DNA of 40,496 bases from an uncultured Myxococcales bacterium (GCA_903847385.1 CAINDO010000443.1:1-40496); one strand, 5' to 3'; positions 1 through 9,510 are shown, counted from the first letter of the stretch. The notes: generated from the sequence alone by a model not told the origin. A program made the numbers and translations.

Positions 1-1453
1 GCGGGCGCGGGCGGCGGCGCTGCGGCTGGGCCAGTACGGCGAGGCCGGGCTCTCCGTGGCCGAGGCCTGGGGCGGCGAGCGGGCGGACGTGCTCGCGGTG
101 CTCGGGGCGGAGCACGCCGACGGCGACTTCGTGTTCGAGGACCTGAAGGGCCACACCCGGCGTCGGAAGAACAACGCGCAGGACGAGCTCCACGGCCTGG
201 CGCGCGGCCGGGTGCGCGTGGGCGACGACACCACGCTCACGCTGCTGCTGCTCGGGTCGGACACCGCGCGGGGCGAGCCCGGCGTGGAGCAGTTCGAGCA
301 GACGCGGGCGCACGCGGCGCGGGGGCAGCTCCTGGCCGCCCTGAGCGCCGACGACGCCACGCTGTTCGGCGACCGCTTCGAGGGCGGCGTGTCCGCGCAC
401 TTCACCCGGCGCACGGACGCCTGGCGCGATCCGGCGCCGACGCTGTGGGGCGCGCCGACCCGCTCGGACCTGGACGACCGCTCCGTGGGCGGCCGCGCGC
501 GCCTCGGTCTGAAGGGCCTGAACGGCCTGGGCGCCCACCGGCCGCGGGTGGCCGTCGAGGCTCGGCACGAGTGGTCGCGCTCGCGCCTGGAGGCCGCCTT
601 CGAGCCCGACCGGCGCGACGACCGCACGAGCACGGCCGTGGTGCTCAGCGAGGCGTGGAGCCCGTGGGCGGACCGCCTGGTCGTGTCCGGCGCGCTGCGC
701 GTGGACGATCACGACGGCCGCGACGCGATGCTGGTGCCCCAGGCGGGCGCCGCGCTCACGCCCTTCGCGCCCGTGACCCTGCGCGGCAACGTCGGGCGCG
801 TGTTCCGCGACCCGAGCTTCGACGAGCTGTACTACCGGGGGCCCGGCCTGCGCGGAAATCCGGACCTGCGGCCCGAGGACGGCCTCTCCTGGGACGCCGG
901 CCTGGAGCTGCGCCCGGCGCGGGGCGTTTCGCTGCAGGCCGCGGTGTTCGGCCAGCGGTACGACCGCGTGATCCTGTTCATGCCCGTGCAGGCCTACCTG
1001 ATCGAGGCGACGGACGACCACGGCGCGCGGATCCTGGGACAGGAGGCCGCCGCGGACGCCCGCCTGGGGCCCGGCCGCCTGACGCTGGCCTACACACACC
1101 TGGACGCGCGCTTCGACGAGGCGCCGCGCACGCCCTTGCCCCACCGGCCGGCCCATCGCCTGTTCGGCCGGCTGCAGGGCCAGGTGGGGCGCGCGGTGAC
1201 CTTCCTGGCGGCGGACGCGCGCTCCGAGGTCCGCACGGACCGCTTCGGCTATCGGCGCATCCCGGGGCACACGCTCTGGGATCTCGGGGTGAACGGCCCC
1301 GTCGGCGCGGGCTTCGAGGCGGGCCTGACGTTCCGCAACATCTTCGACGTCAAAGACGCCCAGGACGCGGTGCAGCAGCCGCTCCCCGGGCGCACATGGT
1401 TGTTTTCATTGCGATTCTCGCCCGCGGGCGAGGCAAGGGGAGAGGAACGATGA
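1..1453 (+). CDS. TonB-dependent outer-membrane receptor, BtuB-like, 5' truncated by window edge
   Basis: The reading frame is open from base 2, so the start, signal peptide and plug domain lie upstream. What remains is the beta-barrel half of a TonB-dependent receptor. It contains the family-typical stretch VFRDPSFDELYYRG, then GNPDLRPEDG, and ends with alternating hydrophobic strands (GRTWLFSLRFSP). The protein would import a large ligand across the outer membrane using TonB energy. The next four genes encode a YncE-like lipoprotein and BtuF, BtuC and BtuD homologues, so the ligand is probably cobalamin or another corrinoid; heme or a siderophore is the main alternative. The stop codon overlaps the next ATG in ATGA, showing tight coupling. 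A cobalamin riboswitch, if present, would be outside the window. Confidence 0.85.
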   Translation, partial: RARAAALRLGQYGEAGLSVAEAWGGERADVLAVLGAEHADGDFVFEDLKGHTRRRKNNAQDELHGLARGRVRVGDDTTLTLLLLGSDTARGEPGVEQFEQTRAHAARGQLLAALSADDATLFGDRFEGGVSAHFTRRTDAWRDPAPTLWGAPTRSDLDDRSVGGRARLGLKGLNGLGAHRPRVAVEARHEWSRSRLEAAFEPDRRDDRTSTAVVLSEAWSPWADRLVVSGALRVDDHDGRDAMLVPQAGAALTPFAPVTLRGNVGRVFRDPSFDELYYRGPGLRGNPDLRPEDGLSWDAGLELRPARGVSLQAAVFGQRYDRVILFMPVQAYLIEATDDHGARILGQEAAADARLGPGRLTLAYTHLDARFDEAPRTPLPHRPAHRLFGRLQGQVGRAVTFLAADARSEVRTDRFGYRRIPGHTLWDLGVNGPVGAGFEAGLTFRNIFDVKDAQDAVQQPLPGRTWLFSLRFSPAGEARGEER

Positions 1454-2718
1454 CGAACACGCATCTGTGGAAGGCGAAGGCGGTCTGCGTGGCGGCCTGC
1501 CTGGTGGTCGGGACCGCGGGCTGCGAGGGCACGGACGATTCGACGGCCGAGGGTGACGCCGGGATCGGCGGCGCGGGTGGAGCCGGCGGGGCGGGGGGCT
1601 CGCCGAGCCTCTGCGAGCCCGCGGTGCCGGGCTCGTGGGACGGCGAGGGCGACGCCTTCACGGCACCCCAGGCCGTCGTGTTCGCCGGCGACTACCTCGT
1701 GGTGGCCAGCACGAACGCGGTCTGGAACGCGGCGGCCGGCGTCGTCGAGTTCGGCGAGGGGTTCCTGACGATCATCGACCCCAAGACCGGGGCCTTCGTG
1801 AACAAGTTCCCCACGAACCTGCCCAACCCGCAGAAGCTGGCCGTCCACGGCGACCGCCTCTTCGTCGTGAACACGGGCACGACGGCCTACGACATGACCG
1901 CGGGCGCCGTGCAGGTCACGGGGCCCGGCGGCATCGACTTCCTGCCCATCGCCGATCTGGGCACCGCCACCCACCCCCACGGCACGGCGGCGCTCTCGTT
2001 CGACCCGGCCAGGCCGCTGGTCGGCGCGCCCATCGACGTGGCCTTCGTCGGGGAGCGGGCGTACATCACCTCGGCGACCTCGAACGCGGTCTTCGTGTTC
2101 AACGCCGGGAACGGGATGATGGAGCACGGCGCCGAGGCGCCGCTGTGGCTGGGCGAGCCCGAGACCGTGGGCCTCGGCAGCATCGTCGCCCATGAGAGCA
2201 CGCTGTACGTGACGAACTTCAACAGCGACACGCTGTGGCGCATCGACGGCGGGGACGACTCGGTCTCCGGCTGCGGCGTCGCGGTCGGACAGGCGGCGGA
2301 CCTGGAGGGCGCCAGCACGCCCCGCATCGTCGGCGACGACCTGTACGTGATGCTCTCGGTGGCCGGCAGCTTGGAGCGGCGCGGCCTGGCGGACCTGGAG
2401 GCGGCGTTCGCGGCGAACTGCGCGGCGGTGCCCGCGGCCGCCACCATCGCGCCGCTGGGCCTGTACCCGAGCGATCTGCAGCCCGTGGGCGAGAACCTGC
2501 TCGTGGTGAACTCCGGGGACAACCAGGTCGTCGAGTACGACACCGCGGGCCGCAAGGTCGCGACCTATCCGCTGCCCGAGTACGCCAACCCCTGGGCGGT
2601 GGCCGTCGAGGGCGGCGGCAGCCGGCTGGCCGTCACGGAGCAGGCGGGCAACGGCGTGACCGTGTTCGACACCACCTGCGAGGCGACGACGTGGCGCCTG
2701 GGGAACCCCACGCCATGA
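1450..2718 (+). CDS. YncE-like beta-propeller lipoprotein of the corrinoid uptake operon
   Basis: This 422-residue protein starts at the ATG that overlaps the receptor stop, behind a purine-rich ribosome site (GGGGAGAGGA). The N-terminus is a lipoprotein signal (hydrophobic run, then VGTAGC), followed by a low-complexity linker of Gly and Ala. The rest consists of repeated segments resembling propeller blades, for example DYLVVASTN, DRLFVVNTG, GERAYITSATSN and STLYVTNFNSDTLWRID. Such YncE-like propellers often lie beside TonB receptor genes. A role as a surface or periplasmic accessory in ligand capture is inferred from position only. The stop overlaps the next start as ATGA. Confidence 0.75.
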   Translation: MTNTHLWKAKAVCVAACLVVGTAGCEGTDDSTAEGDAGIGGAGGAGGAGGSPSLCEPAVPGSWDGEGDAFTAPQAVVFAGDYLVVASTNAVWNAAAGVVEFGEGFLTIIDPKTGAFVNKFPTNLPNPQKLAVHGDRLFVVNTGTTAYDMTAGAVQVTGPGGIDFLPIADLGTATHPHGTAALSFDPARPLVGAPIDVAFVGERAYITSATSNAVFVFNAGNGMMEHGAEAPLWLGEPETVGLGSIVAHESTLYVTNFNSDTLWRIDGGDDSVSGCGVAVGQAADLEGASTPRIVGDDLYVMLSVAGSLERRGLADLEAAFAANCAAVPAAATIAPLGLYPSDLQPVGENLLVVNSGDNQVVEYDTAGRKVATYPLPEYANPWAVAVEGGGSRLAVTEQAGNGVTVFDTTCEATTWRLGNPTP

Positions 2719-3557
2719 TCCGCCGCGTGCTGCTCCTGGGGCTCGTGGCCGTCGTCGTGGCCTGCACGGCGGGCGAACCGGCCGCCGTGCCCGCGCCGGC
2801 GAGCGCCCCGGCGAGCGCCCCCCAGCGCATCGTCAGCCTGGCCCCGGCCCTGACCAGCATGCTGTTCCGCCTGGGCCTGGGGCCGCGCGTGGTGGGGGTG
2901 ACCCGCTACTGCGACGACCCGCCCGAGGCCGCCACGCGCCCCCACGTGGGGGGCTTCGCCGACGCCGATCCCGAGGCGATCCTGGCCCTGAAGCCCGACC
3001 TGGTCGTGGCGGTGCAGAGCCCGGCCATGGCGGGTCTGTTCACCCGCCTGGAGGGCTTCGGCGTGCGCACCCTCGCCGTGCAGCAGGACTCGCTCACGGC
3101 CACCTGGGCGGCCTTCGAGGCCGTCGGACGGGCGACGGGCAAAACCGACGAGGCCACCGCCGCCGTTGCCGCCGCTCGGGCCGCGCTGCCGGTGTCCGCC
3201 GCGAAGGCCGCCGGCCTGAAGGGCAAACGGGTGCTGTTCGTCTACGGCCGCGCGCCGTTGGTGGTCGCCGGCCCCGGCAGCTTCGGGGACGAGCTTCTCA
3301 CCATGCTCGGCGCGGTGAACGCCGCGGCGGCCTTCCAGCGCCCCTGGCCCAAGCTCACCGCCGAAGAGGTCGTGACCGCGCGGCCCGACGTGATCCTGGA
3401 CGCCGCCGCGGCCATGGAGGGCGAGGCGCCGGGGTTCTTCACGGGGCTGCCCGGGCTCTCGGGCGTGCAGGTCGTGGCGGTCACGCACCCCGGGCTGATG
3501 CAGCCGGGCGTGCGCGTCGTCGAGGGCCTGTCCTGGCTGGCGGAGCGGTTCCCCTGA
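2715..3557 (+). CDS. btuF: BtuF-like periplasmic corrinoid-binding lipoprotein
   Basis: This 280-residue substrate-binding protein begins at an ATG overlapping the previous stop. It has a lipoprotein signal (VAVVVAC, Cys near residue 15) and a Pro/Ala linker. The class III binding-protein fold follows: QRIVSLAPALTSMLFRLG opens the first lobe, GGFADADPEAILALKPDLVV is the family's typical second segment, and the helix-rich linker and second lobe end near the stop. It would bind the ligand in the periplasm and deliver it to the BtuCD-type transporter encoded next. Length and motif order fit BtuF; a related iron-chelate binding protein is possible, since both belong to the Peripla_BP_2 family. 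Confidence 0.82.
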   Translation: MIRRVLLLGLVAVVVACTAGEPAAVPAPASAPASAPQRIVSLAPALTSMLFRLGLGPRVVGVTRYCDDPPEAATRPHVGGFADADPEAILALKPDLVVAVQSPAMAGLFTRLEGFGVRTLAVQQDSLTATWAAFEAVGRATGKTDEATAAVAAARAALPVSAAKAAGLKGKRVLFVYGRAPLVVAGPGSFGDELLTMLGAVNAAAAFQRPWPKLTAEEVVTARPDVILDAAAAMEGEAPGFFTGLPGLSGVQVVAVTHPGLMQPGVRVVEGLSWLAERFP

Positions 3558-3601
3558 AGCCCGCAGCGCCCCTCACCCCCGCCCGCCTGCTCCTGGGGCT
3601 C

Positions 3602-4588
3602 GTGCCCTGGGCGCTGCTCGCCCTGGCCGCGGCGGCGCTCGCCGTGCACGCCGGCAGCGCGCCTTTGGACGTGGGCCGCGCGCTCGCCCTCGGCCCCCGC
3701 TCGGACAGCGTCGAGGCCGGCGTGTTCTGGCAGTTGCGCGTGCCCCGGGTGCTGATGGGGCTGGTGCTGGGCGGCGGTCTGGCCGGCGTGGGGGTCGTGT
3801 TCCAGGCCATGCTGCGCAACCCGCTGGCCGACCCCTACGTGCTCGGCGTGAGCGGCGGGGCGGCCCTGGGCGGCGCGCTGGGGCTGGTGTTCGTGCCCTT
3901 CGGCGTGTGGGCCGGCGCGGGGGCCGTGCAGGTCTGCGCGTTCGGCGGCGCGCTGCTCGCCACGCTGCTGCTCTGGCGCCTGGCGCGGGGGGCCACGGGC
4001 GCCTCGGCGCTGGTGATCCTGCTGGGCGGCACGGTGTTCAACGCCTTCGCGGCGGCGGCGGTGCTGCTGCTGCAAACGCTCCTGCCCGCCCAGCGCGCTC
4101 AGGCCATCATGTTCTGGCTGATGGGCACGCTGCGCGTGGAGACCCTGGGCGCCGCCGCGCTCGTGCCCGCGGCGCTGGCCGTGCTGCTGAGCCTGGCGTT
4201 CCTGCTGCGGCTCGGCCCGGCGCTCAACGCCCTGGCGCTCGGCGACCTGGGCGCCGCGGCCGTGGGCGTGGACGTGACTCGCCTGCGCCGCCGCCTGCTG
4301 GTGGCCGCCTGCGTGATCGTCGGCGCGGCCGTGAGCGTGGGCGGGCTGATCGGCTTCGTGGGGCTGGTGGTGCCGCACTTCCTGCGGCTGCTGCTCGGGC
4401 CCGACCACCGGCGCCTGCTGCCCGCGGCGATCCTGGCCGGCGGCACGTTCCTGGTCCTGTGCGACGCCGCGACGCGCGCGCTCTTCCCCGTGCTGGACAC
4501 GGACCTGCCCGTCGGTGTGCTCACGGCCGGCCTGGGCGGGCCTTTGTTCCTGTTTCTCTTGTGGCGCGAACGGGAGCGGCTCTCGTGA
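3602..4588 (+). CDS. btuC: BtuC-like ABC transporter permease (FecCD family)
   Basis: A multi-pass inner-membrane permease of 328 residues from the GTG used here. It shows FecCD-family landmarks: WQLRVPRVLMGLVLGGGLA, MLRNPLADPYVLGVSGGAALG, GGLIGFVGLVVPHFLRLLLGPDH and the C-terminal DTDLPVGVLTAGLGGPLFLFLL. The start is uncertain. The first membrane helix looks clipped at GTG 3602, and the frame stays open upstream to a CTG at 3554 that overlaps the btuF stop. That start would add 16 residues and restore a normal helix. The protein works as a dimer with the BtuD-like ATPase to carry corrinoid into the cytoplasm. Confidence 0.85.
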   Translation: MPWALLALAAAALAVHAGSAPLDVGRALALGPRSDSVEAGVFWQLRVPRVLMGLVLGGGLAGVGVVFQAMLRNPLADPYVLGVSGGAALGGALGLVFVPFGVWAGAGAVQVCAFGGALLATLLLWRLARGATGASALVILLGGTVFNAFAAAAVLLLQTLLPAQRAQAIMFWLMGTLRVETLGAAALVPAALAVLLSLAFLLRLGPALNALALGDLGAAAVGVDVTRLRRRLLVAACVIVGAAVSVGGLIGFVGLVVPHFLRLLLGPDHRRLLPAAILAGGTFLVLCDAATRALFPVLDTDLPVGVLTAGLGGPLFLFLLWRERERLS

Positions 4589-4611
4589 GCGGAGCCAAAG
4601 GCGCAGCGAAC

Positions 4612-4645
4612 GCCCCCCAGGGGGGGCAGACCCCGCGGAGCGGGG
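4612..4645 (+). other. Two adjacent GC hairpins between btuC and btuD
   Basis: The 70-base btuC-btuD gap holds two back-to-back inverted repeats: GCCCCC/GGGGGC (4612-4627) and CCCCGC/GCGGGG with a GGA loop (4631-4645). A run of G follows, ending just before the btuD start codon. There is no U tract, so this is not a typical terminator. It may limit readthrough or stabilise the upstream mRNA. It is the only gap in an otherwise tightly packed operon. Confidence 0.5.
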
Positions 4646-4658
4646 CGGGGGGGGTCCC

Positions 4659-5447
4659 ATGACCCTTCGCGCGCGCAAACTCGCCGCCGAGTGGCATCGC
4701 CGGACAGTGCTCGACGCCGTGGACTTCGAGGCCGAGGCCGGCGAGCTCGTCGGCATCGTGGGGCCCAACGGCAGCGGCAAGTCCACGCTGCTGCGGCTGC
4801 TGGCCGGGCTCGACCGGCCCTTGCGCGGGCAGGTCACCTGGCAGGACCGCGCGCTGGCGACCTTCAGCCCCGCCGAGCGCGCGCGGGCGTTGGCGTTCCT
4901 GCCGCAGACGCCGCAGGTCGCCTTCGGGTTCACGGCGCGGCAGGTCGTGCTGATGGGCCGCATGGCGCACCAGCGTGGGGCCTTCGAGGGGCCCGAGGAC
5001 CGCGCGGCGGCCGAGGCGGCGCTGGCCGAGATGGGCGTGGCGGATCTGGCCGGGCGGTCGGTGGACACGCTCTCCGGCGGCGAGCGGCAGCGCGTGTTCC
5101 TGGCCCTGACGCTGGCGCAGGACACCCGCGCGCTCCTGCTGGACGAGCCCCTGGGCCACCTGGACCCGGGCCACCAGATGGGCGTGTGCGAGGCCCTGGC
5201 CCACCGCGCGCACACGGGCCGCGTGGGCGTCGTGGTGATGCACGACCTGAACCTGGCCGCGCAGTTCTGCGACCGGCTGGTGCTCCTGGTGAAGGGGCAG
5301 GTCGCCGCCGTGGGCCCCCCCCGCGCGGTGCTGGAGAACCCGGCGCTGGCGGCGGCCTACGGCGTGCCGGCGGCTTTGATCGGCACCCACCCGGACGGCC
5401 GGCGCGCGACCTACACGCCCCTGCGCCGCGCCCCGCCGCGCGACTGA
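4659..5447 (+). CDS. btuD: BtuD-like ABC transporter ATPase
   Basis: This 262-residue ATPase has Walker A GPNGSGKST at residues 35-43, a Q-loop in FLPQTPQ, the ABC signature LSGGERQR near residue 138, Walker B with LLLDEP near residue 160, and the switch histidine in VVMHDLNLAAQFCD. These are complete and in the right order. Length and the C-terminal segment match the FepC/BtuD family of iron-chelate and cobalamin importers. It powers the BtuC-like permease encoded just upstream. The ATG was chosen because it directly precedes the first conserved strand. The GC hairpins before it may lower its expression relative to btuF and btuC. Confidence 0.87.
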   Translation: MTLRARKLAAEWHRRTVLDAVDFEAEAGELVGIVGPNGSGKSTLLRLLAGLDRPLRGQVTWQDRALATFSPAERARALAFLPQTPQVAFGFTARQVVLMGRMAHQRGAFEGPEDRAAAEAALAEMGVADLAGRSVDTLSGGERQRVFLALTLAQDTRALLLDEPLGHLDPGHQMGVCEALAHRAHTGRVGVVVMHDLNLAAQFCDRLVLLVKGQVAAVGPPRAVLENPALAAAYGVPAALIGTHPDGRRATYTPLRRAPPRD

Positions 5448-5504
5448 ACGGCGGTTCAATTCGGCTTGATCCGTTCGGGCATGCGGGTGTCGGATTCATC
5501 TGCG

Positions 5505-8327
5505 ATGCGAAACCGACGACGAACCCTGTGGCTGTCCCTGTGTTTTCTGGCGTCCATCGGCGCGTGCTCGAACGAGGCGGAGGAGCGCGAGGCCGGCCCG
5601 GACGCGTTCCTCTCGGACTCGCCGATGCGCCCGTATACCGGCGGCGCGCAGGGGAGTGAGGACGGCGGCGGGAGCGGCTCGCCCCCGGGGCTCGACCTCG
5701 CCGCGCCCCCCGATGAGCGCACGGGCCGCGGTCTGGACACCTTCGCCGCCCGCCGCGGGGACGTTCTGTTCGTGGCGCGGCCGGGGCGGGGCCCGCAGGC
5801 CGTGGACCTGACCGACCCGGCGGCCCCACGACGACTCGGCGGCACGTGGCCGGCGGGGGCCGTCGCCGCGCTCGACGTGGTCGACGACACGCTCGTCGCC
5901 GTATCGTCGATCGACCCGCGCGGCGCGCACCCGCGGGTCCGGGTCGAGACCTGGGACGTGTCCGGCTTCACCGGCGGGGCGGCCGAGCGCGCGTTCCCGG
6001 CCCCCACGCAGATCGACGTGGACGGTGTGTTCGCCGGCCTGTTCCCGGTCGGGTCGACGCAGGTGCTCGCCACGATCGAGGGCGTAGCCGGCACCGCCGA
6101 CCCGCCCGTCACGGCGCTGCGGACCCTGACCCGCGAGGCCGCCGGGCAGGTCGTCCTCGGCGACGCCCGCCGCTTCCCCCACTTCACGGACACCGAGTCC
6201 TGGGTCGCCCCGCGCCTGTTGCGGCAAGGCGAGGACACGCTGTGGGTGGCGACGATTGAGCGGCCCGACGCGTGGCAGACGCGTTTCGTGGCCCTCGACG
6301 CCGGAACGGCCGCCCTCGCACCCCGCGCGGACCGGGCGAGCTTCGTGGTCCCGGGCGTCGTGGACGCCCCCGGCGCGGTGCAGTTCGGCGCGGACACCGT
6401 GGACTGCCTGACCGTCGCGACGCCGGGCTACACCAGCGAGGGGCCCGTCGTGTTCGTCCGGGTCCGCCTGGCCGCGGACGGCGGCGCGGCCGAGGTCTCG
6501 CCGGCCTTCGAGTGGCCCAAGACCGAGGGTGTCCGCGTGGTGCGGCCGTTTCTGCTCACGCCGACGCGGGCCTTCGTACTCTTCAGCGACGCCGAGCACC
6601 CGGAGCGCACGACGACGGTCGGTGTGCTGGACACGTCCGACCCGGCGGCCCCCCGCGTGGGCGCCCGCGTCGAGGTGCCCGGGGCCTTCTGGGGGATCGC
6701 GGCGGGCGCGCGCTTGTACGGCGCGGGGACGGACCTCGAAGGCAAGACACCCCTCGCCGCCGCGCTGGACGCGACGGACGCCCAGGCGCCGAGCCTCGTG
6801 GGGGGCGCGCCTCGGGCCCTCGGACCCGCGCTCCGGGCCGGCGGTGTGAGCGCGAGCATCGCGCTGGTCGACGCCGCACCGTGGGTCAGCGTGACCGAGA
6901 CGCCCTGCACCTGCCGCCCCCCGACGACCCGGACCTTCCCCCTGACGGACGCGCTCCTGGCGGGGGCGGCGCCCGACGCGACCCCCATGGAGGGCGGCGC
7001 GCCGCGGGTGCTGTCCTGGGGTGCCCAGAACGTCGCGGTGGGCGCCGAGATCCGCGCGCTGGACGTGCCCGGGGCGCGCGGTCTCCCGCTCTCCGTGCCC
7101 GTCTCCTCCGCGATCATCGACGGCGACGACGTCGTCCGGGCGGGCGCCGGCGCGGAGGGGGTCCGCCTCGACCGCGTGCCCCTCGCGGCCTTGGGGGCCA
7201 GTGACGAAGCCCCGTATTCGGCCGAGGGTGCCTCCCCGCCCGCCGAGGTGGCCTGCAACCCGCCCTGCCAGGCCACGCGCCGCCTGCTGCCGCCCTACGT
7301 GGCGGCCGACGGCACGACGCCCCTGGGGATCACGGCCCACGGGTGGGTCGACACGAGCGTCCAACGGAGCAACGACTCCAACTGCGAGATGTTCGAGCGG
7401 TTTGCCCCCGGCACCGCCGGCCGCGAGGCGCCGGTCTCCCAGGGCTGCATCGACTGGAACGACCTCGGGCTGGTGACGAACGCCACACCGCCCACGCCGA
7501 CGCCCTTGGGGTACGCCTACCCCCGCGCCCGCGTCTCCGGGCGGGGCGCCGAGGCGGTCTACACCCAGCAGCTCGCGGTCGTCGACCTGCGCGGGCCGGC
7601 GCCCCGGGTGACCGCGTTCCCCCTCGAGGGCGACGACGTCGGGCCGATCCTTGCGCGCGGGGACCTGCTCGTCACGAGCCACGCGCTGCCGAGCGGCGAG
7701 CGCTTTCAGTTCTTCCTCGACCGCGTCGACTTCACCGAGCCCGACGCCCCGGTGCCCCTGCCGCCGCTCTCGGTGCCCGGGCGCGTGCTCGATTTCGACC
7801 CCGCGAGCGGGCGCCTGCTGGCCGCCGAGTACGTGCAGGTGGCGGACGCCCCGGGCGGCGCGCGGGTCGACACCCGCTTCCACGCCGTGCAGCTCGTCGG
7901 GGGGCGCGCCGAGAGCGTCGCGACGGTCCTCGTCGAGAACGTCGCCGTGCGGGCGCTGGCGCCGGACGACCCGCCCCGACTCACCGCCCGCACCGAGCTG
8001 CGCGGCGAGTCGGACTACCCGACGACCGCGCTCCTCGAGGTCACGGGCTGGCGCGCGGGCGAGACGCTGACCGTGCGCGACCACGCGCTGCCCGAGGCGC
8101 TCGGGCCGTTCTATGAGTGGCGGTCCGTGGGCGGCCGGGCCGTGCTGCGGGGCGACTCGGGGCTCGTCGTCGCGGACCTGGCCGGGGAGGCGCCCGTGTT
8201 CCGCGACATCGCCGGCGCGACCTGGCCTGCGGACGGCGCGGTCGGCGACGCCCGGGCCCTGCTCCTGCCCCTCGGCGAGGACGGCCTGCGGGTCGTGCCT
8301 TTCGACGCGCTGTTCGCCGCTCCGTAA
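5505..8327 (+). CDS. Large exported lipoprotein, probable beta-propeller-rich, function unknown
   Basis: A 940-residue protein of no function I recognise. ATG 5505 was chosen over the in-frame ATG 5481 and TTG 5466 because it gives a compact lipoprotein signal: MRNRRRTLWLSLCFLA, then a Cys in SIGAC. The body contains many segments of the form 'value, name, DTSDPAAPR, value' (VDLTDPAAPRRLG, VLDTSDPAAPRVGA, DATDAQAPSLVGG, VDFTEPDAPVPLP). These recall LVIVD-type and propeller repeats of secreted deltaproteobacterial proteins. Several cysteine clusters (CTCRPP, CNPPC) could form disulfides outside the cytoplasm. It follows btuD by 57 bases, so co-transcription is possible, but a link to corrinoid uptake is not shown. 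It converges with the glycosyltransferase gene. Confidence 0.7.
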   Translation: MRNRRRTLWLSLCFLASIGACSNEAEEREAGPDAFLSDSPMRPYTGGAQGSEDGGGSGSPPGLDLAAPPDERTGRGLDTFAARRGDVLFVARPGRGPQAVDLTDPAAPRRLGGTWPAGAVAALDVVDDTLVAVSSIDPRGAHPRVRVETWDVSGFTGGAAERAFPAPTQIDVDGVFAGLFPVGSTQVLATIEGVAGTADPPVTALRTLTREAAGQVVLGDARRFPHFTDTESWVAPRLLRQGEDTLWVATIERPDAWQTRFVALDAGTAALAPRADRASFVVPGVVDAPGAVQFGADTVDCLTVATPGYTSEGPVVFVRVRLAADGGAAEVSPAFEWPKTEGVRVVRPFLLTPTRAFVLFSDAEHPERTTTVGVLDTSDPAAPRVGARVEVPGAFWGIAAGARLYGAGTDLEGKTPLAAALDATDAQAPSLVGGAPRALGPALRAGGVSASIALVDAAPWVSVTETPCTCRPPTTRTFPLTDALLAGAAPDATPMEGGAPRVLSWGAQNVAVGAEIRALDVPGARGLPLSVPVSSAIIDGDDVVRAGAGAEGVRLDRVPLAALGASDEAPYSAEGASPPAEVACNPPCQATRRLLPPYVAADGTTPLGITAHGWVDTSVQRSNDSNCEMFERFAPGTAGREAPVSQGCIDWNDLGLVTNATPPTPTPLGYAYPRARVSGRGAEAVYTQQLAVVDLRGPAPRVTAFPLEGDDVGPILARGDLLVTSHALPSGERFQFFLDRVDFTEPDAPVPLPPLSVPGRVLDFDPASGRLLAAEYVQVADAPGGARVDTRFHAVQLVGGRAESVATVLVENVAVRALAPDDPPRLTARTELRGESDYPTTALLEVTGWRAGETLTVRDHALPEALGPFYEWRSVGGRAVLRGDSGLVVADLAGEAPVFRDIAGATWPADGAVGDARALLLPLGEDGLRVVPFDALFAAP

Positions 8328-8340
8328 GGGCCTCGGCCGC

Positions 8341-9510
8341 TCAGCGCGCGGCGAGGCGCGTCCGCATCCAGTCCAGCAGGCGCCCGGCGCGGGCGTCCCA
8401 GGTGAGCTCGGCGGCGCGGGCGCGGGCGCGGGTGCCCAGGCCCTCGCGATACGCGTCGTCGGCGAAGAGGCGGCGCAGGGCGTCGACCAGGGCGCCGACG
8501 TCGTCCGGTTTGATGCGCTCGGCGTTCTCGCCCTGCAGCAGCAGCTCCGCGGTGTCGGCGACCTCGCCCGTGATGATGGCCCGCCCGGCGGCCAGGTACT
8601 CGAAGACCTTGATGGGCAGCACCGTGTTGCCGAACTGCTCCAGGGGCGCGGCGCTCGGCGGGATGACCAGCACGTCCGCCGCCTGCAGGGCCTGGGCGAG
8701 CTTGCCGCCCGTCACGTACCCGATGAGCGACACGTTGGGGAGCGCGCGCGCCCGCGCGACGTAGGGCGCGGCCTCGGCGGTGTCGTTGCCGCCCACCAGC
8801 ACGAGCTGCACCTCGGGTAGCGCCTCGGCGGCGTCCAGCAGCAGCTCGATTCGCTTCAGGGGCGCGATGCGGCCGGCGTACATGAACGTGGGCCGCTCGG
8901 GCAGCCCGAGCGCGGCGCGGGCCTCGGCCGGCGTGAAGCGGGTCTGGAACGCGCCGGCGTCGTAGCCGTTGTAGAGCGTGCGGACCTTCTCGGGGGGCAG
9001 GCCGTCCTCGACGAAGGCGGTGCGCGTGTACTCCGAGTGCGTCACCAGCCCCAGGAACGCCGGGTGGCGCGCGACGGCCCGGAACGGCAGGCGCGTGAGC
9101 GGGTACTGCCGCGTCAGCGGGCGGTAGGTCTCGAAGAGCACCGGCCGGTTCACGGTGAGCGCCGCCAGCATCGGCAGCACGATGCGGCTGTAGAGCAGGT
9201 CGTAGTGGCCGCCGAGCGAGGGCCGCGCGGCCAGAGCCGCCTGGGCGAACTTCTGGGCGCCGCGCCCGCCGGGCACGAGCCCGGGCAGAAGCCGCACCTC
9301 GAAGCCGCAGTCGGCCTGGTAGTGGGCGCGCATGGCCTCGCGCAGGGCGTCCGGCGTTTTGCGCGGCCCCGTGGGCGGCACGGGCAGGTACAGGTCCACG
9401 GCGGCGCCGGCGCGCACCAGGGCCGAGAGCGTCTGCACGACCTGCACGGTCAGCGTGTCCCGGGTGGGCATCGGCTCGTCGACGACGCACGCGATGGAGA
9501 GTGGGGTCAT
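8341..9510 (-). CDS. GT4-family glycosyltransferase
   Basis: A 389-residue GT-B fold glycosyltransferase. The N-terminal Rossmann half starts with MTPLSIACVVDEPMPTRDTL. The C-terminal donor-binding half begins around PTFMYAGRIAPLKRIELLL and includes VLVGGND and the family-typical EQFGNTVLPIKVFEYLAAGRA, where acidic residues bind the sugar nucleotide. It would transfer a sugar from a nucleotide donor onto an acceptor that the sequence does not reveal. Its ATG overlaps the stop of the radical SAM gene as ATGA, so the two are translationally coupled and probably act on the same surface glycan or glycolipid, or on a modified product. Confidence 0.8.
   Translation of the reverse strand: MTPLSIACVVDEPMPTRDTLTVQVVQTLSALVRAGAAVDLYLPVPPTGPRKTPDALREAMRAHYQADCGFEVRLLPGLVPGGRGAQKFAQAALAARPSLGGHYDLLYSRIVLPMLAALTVNRPVLFETYRPLTRQYPLTRLPFRAVARHPAFLGLVTHSEYTRTAFVEDGLPPEKVRTLYNGYDAGAFQTRFTPAEARAALGLPERPTFMYAGRIAPLKRIELLLDAAEALPEVQLVLVGGNDTAEAAPYVARARALPNVSLIGYVTGGKLAQALQAADVLVIPPSAAPLEQFGNTVLPIKVFEYLAAGRAIITGEVADTAELLLQGENAERIKPDDVGALVDALRRLFADDAYREGLGTRARARAAELTWDARAGRLLDWMRTRLAAR

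Noticed and set aside
1..55. Cobalamin riboswitch expected for the corrinoid operon
   Set aside because: The window begins inside the receptor gene, so any leader is outside. None was seen before btuF or btuD.
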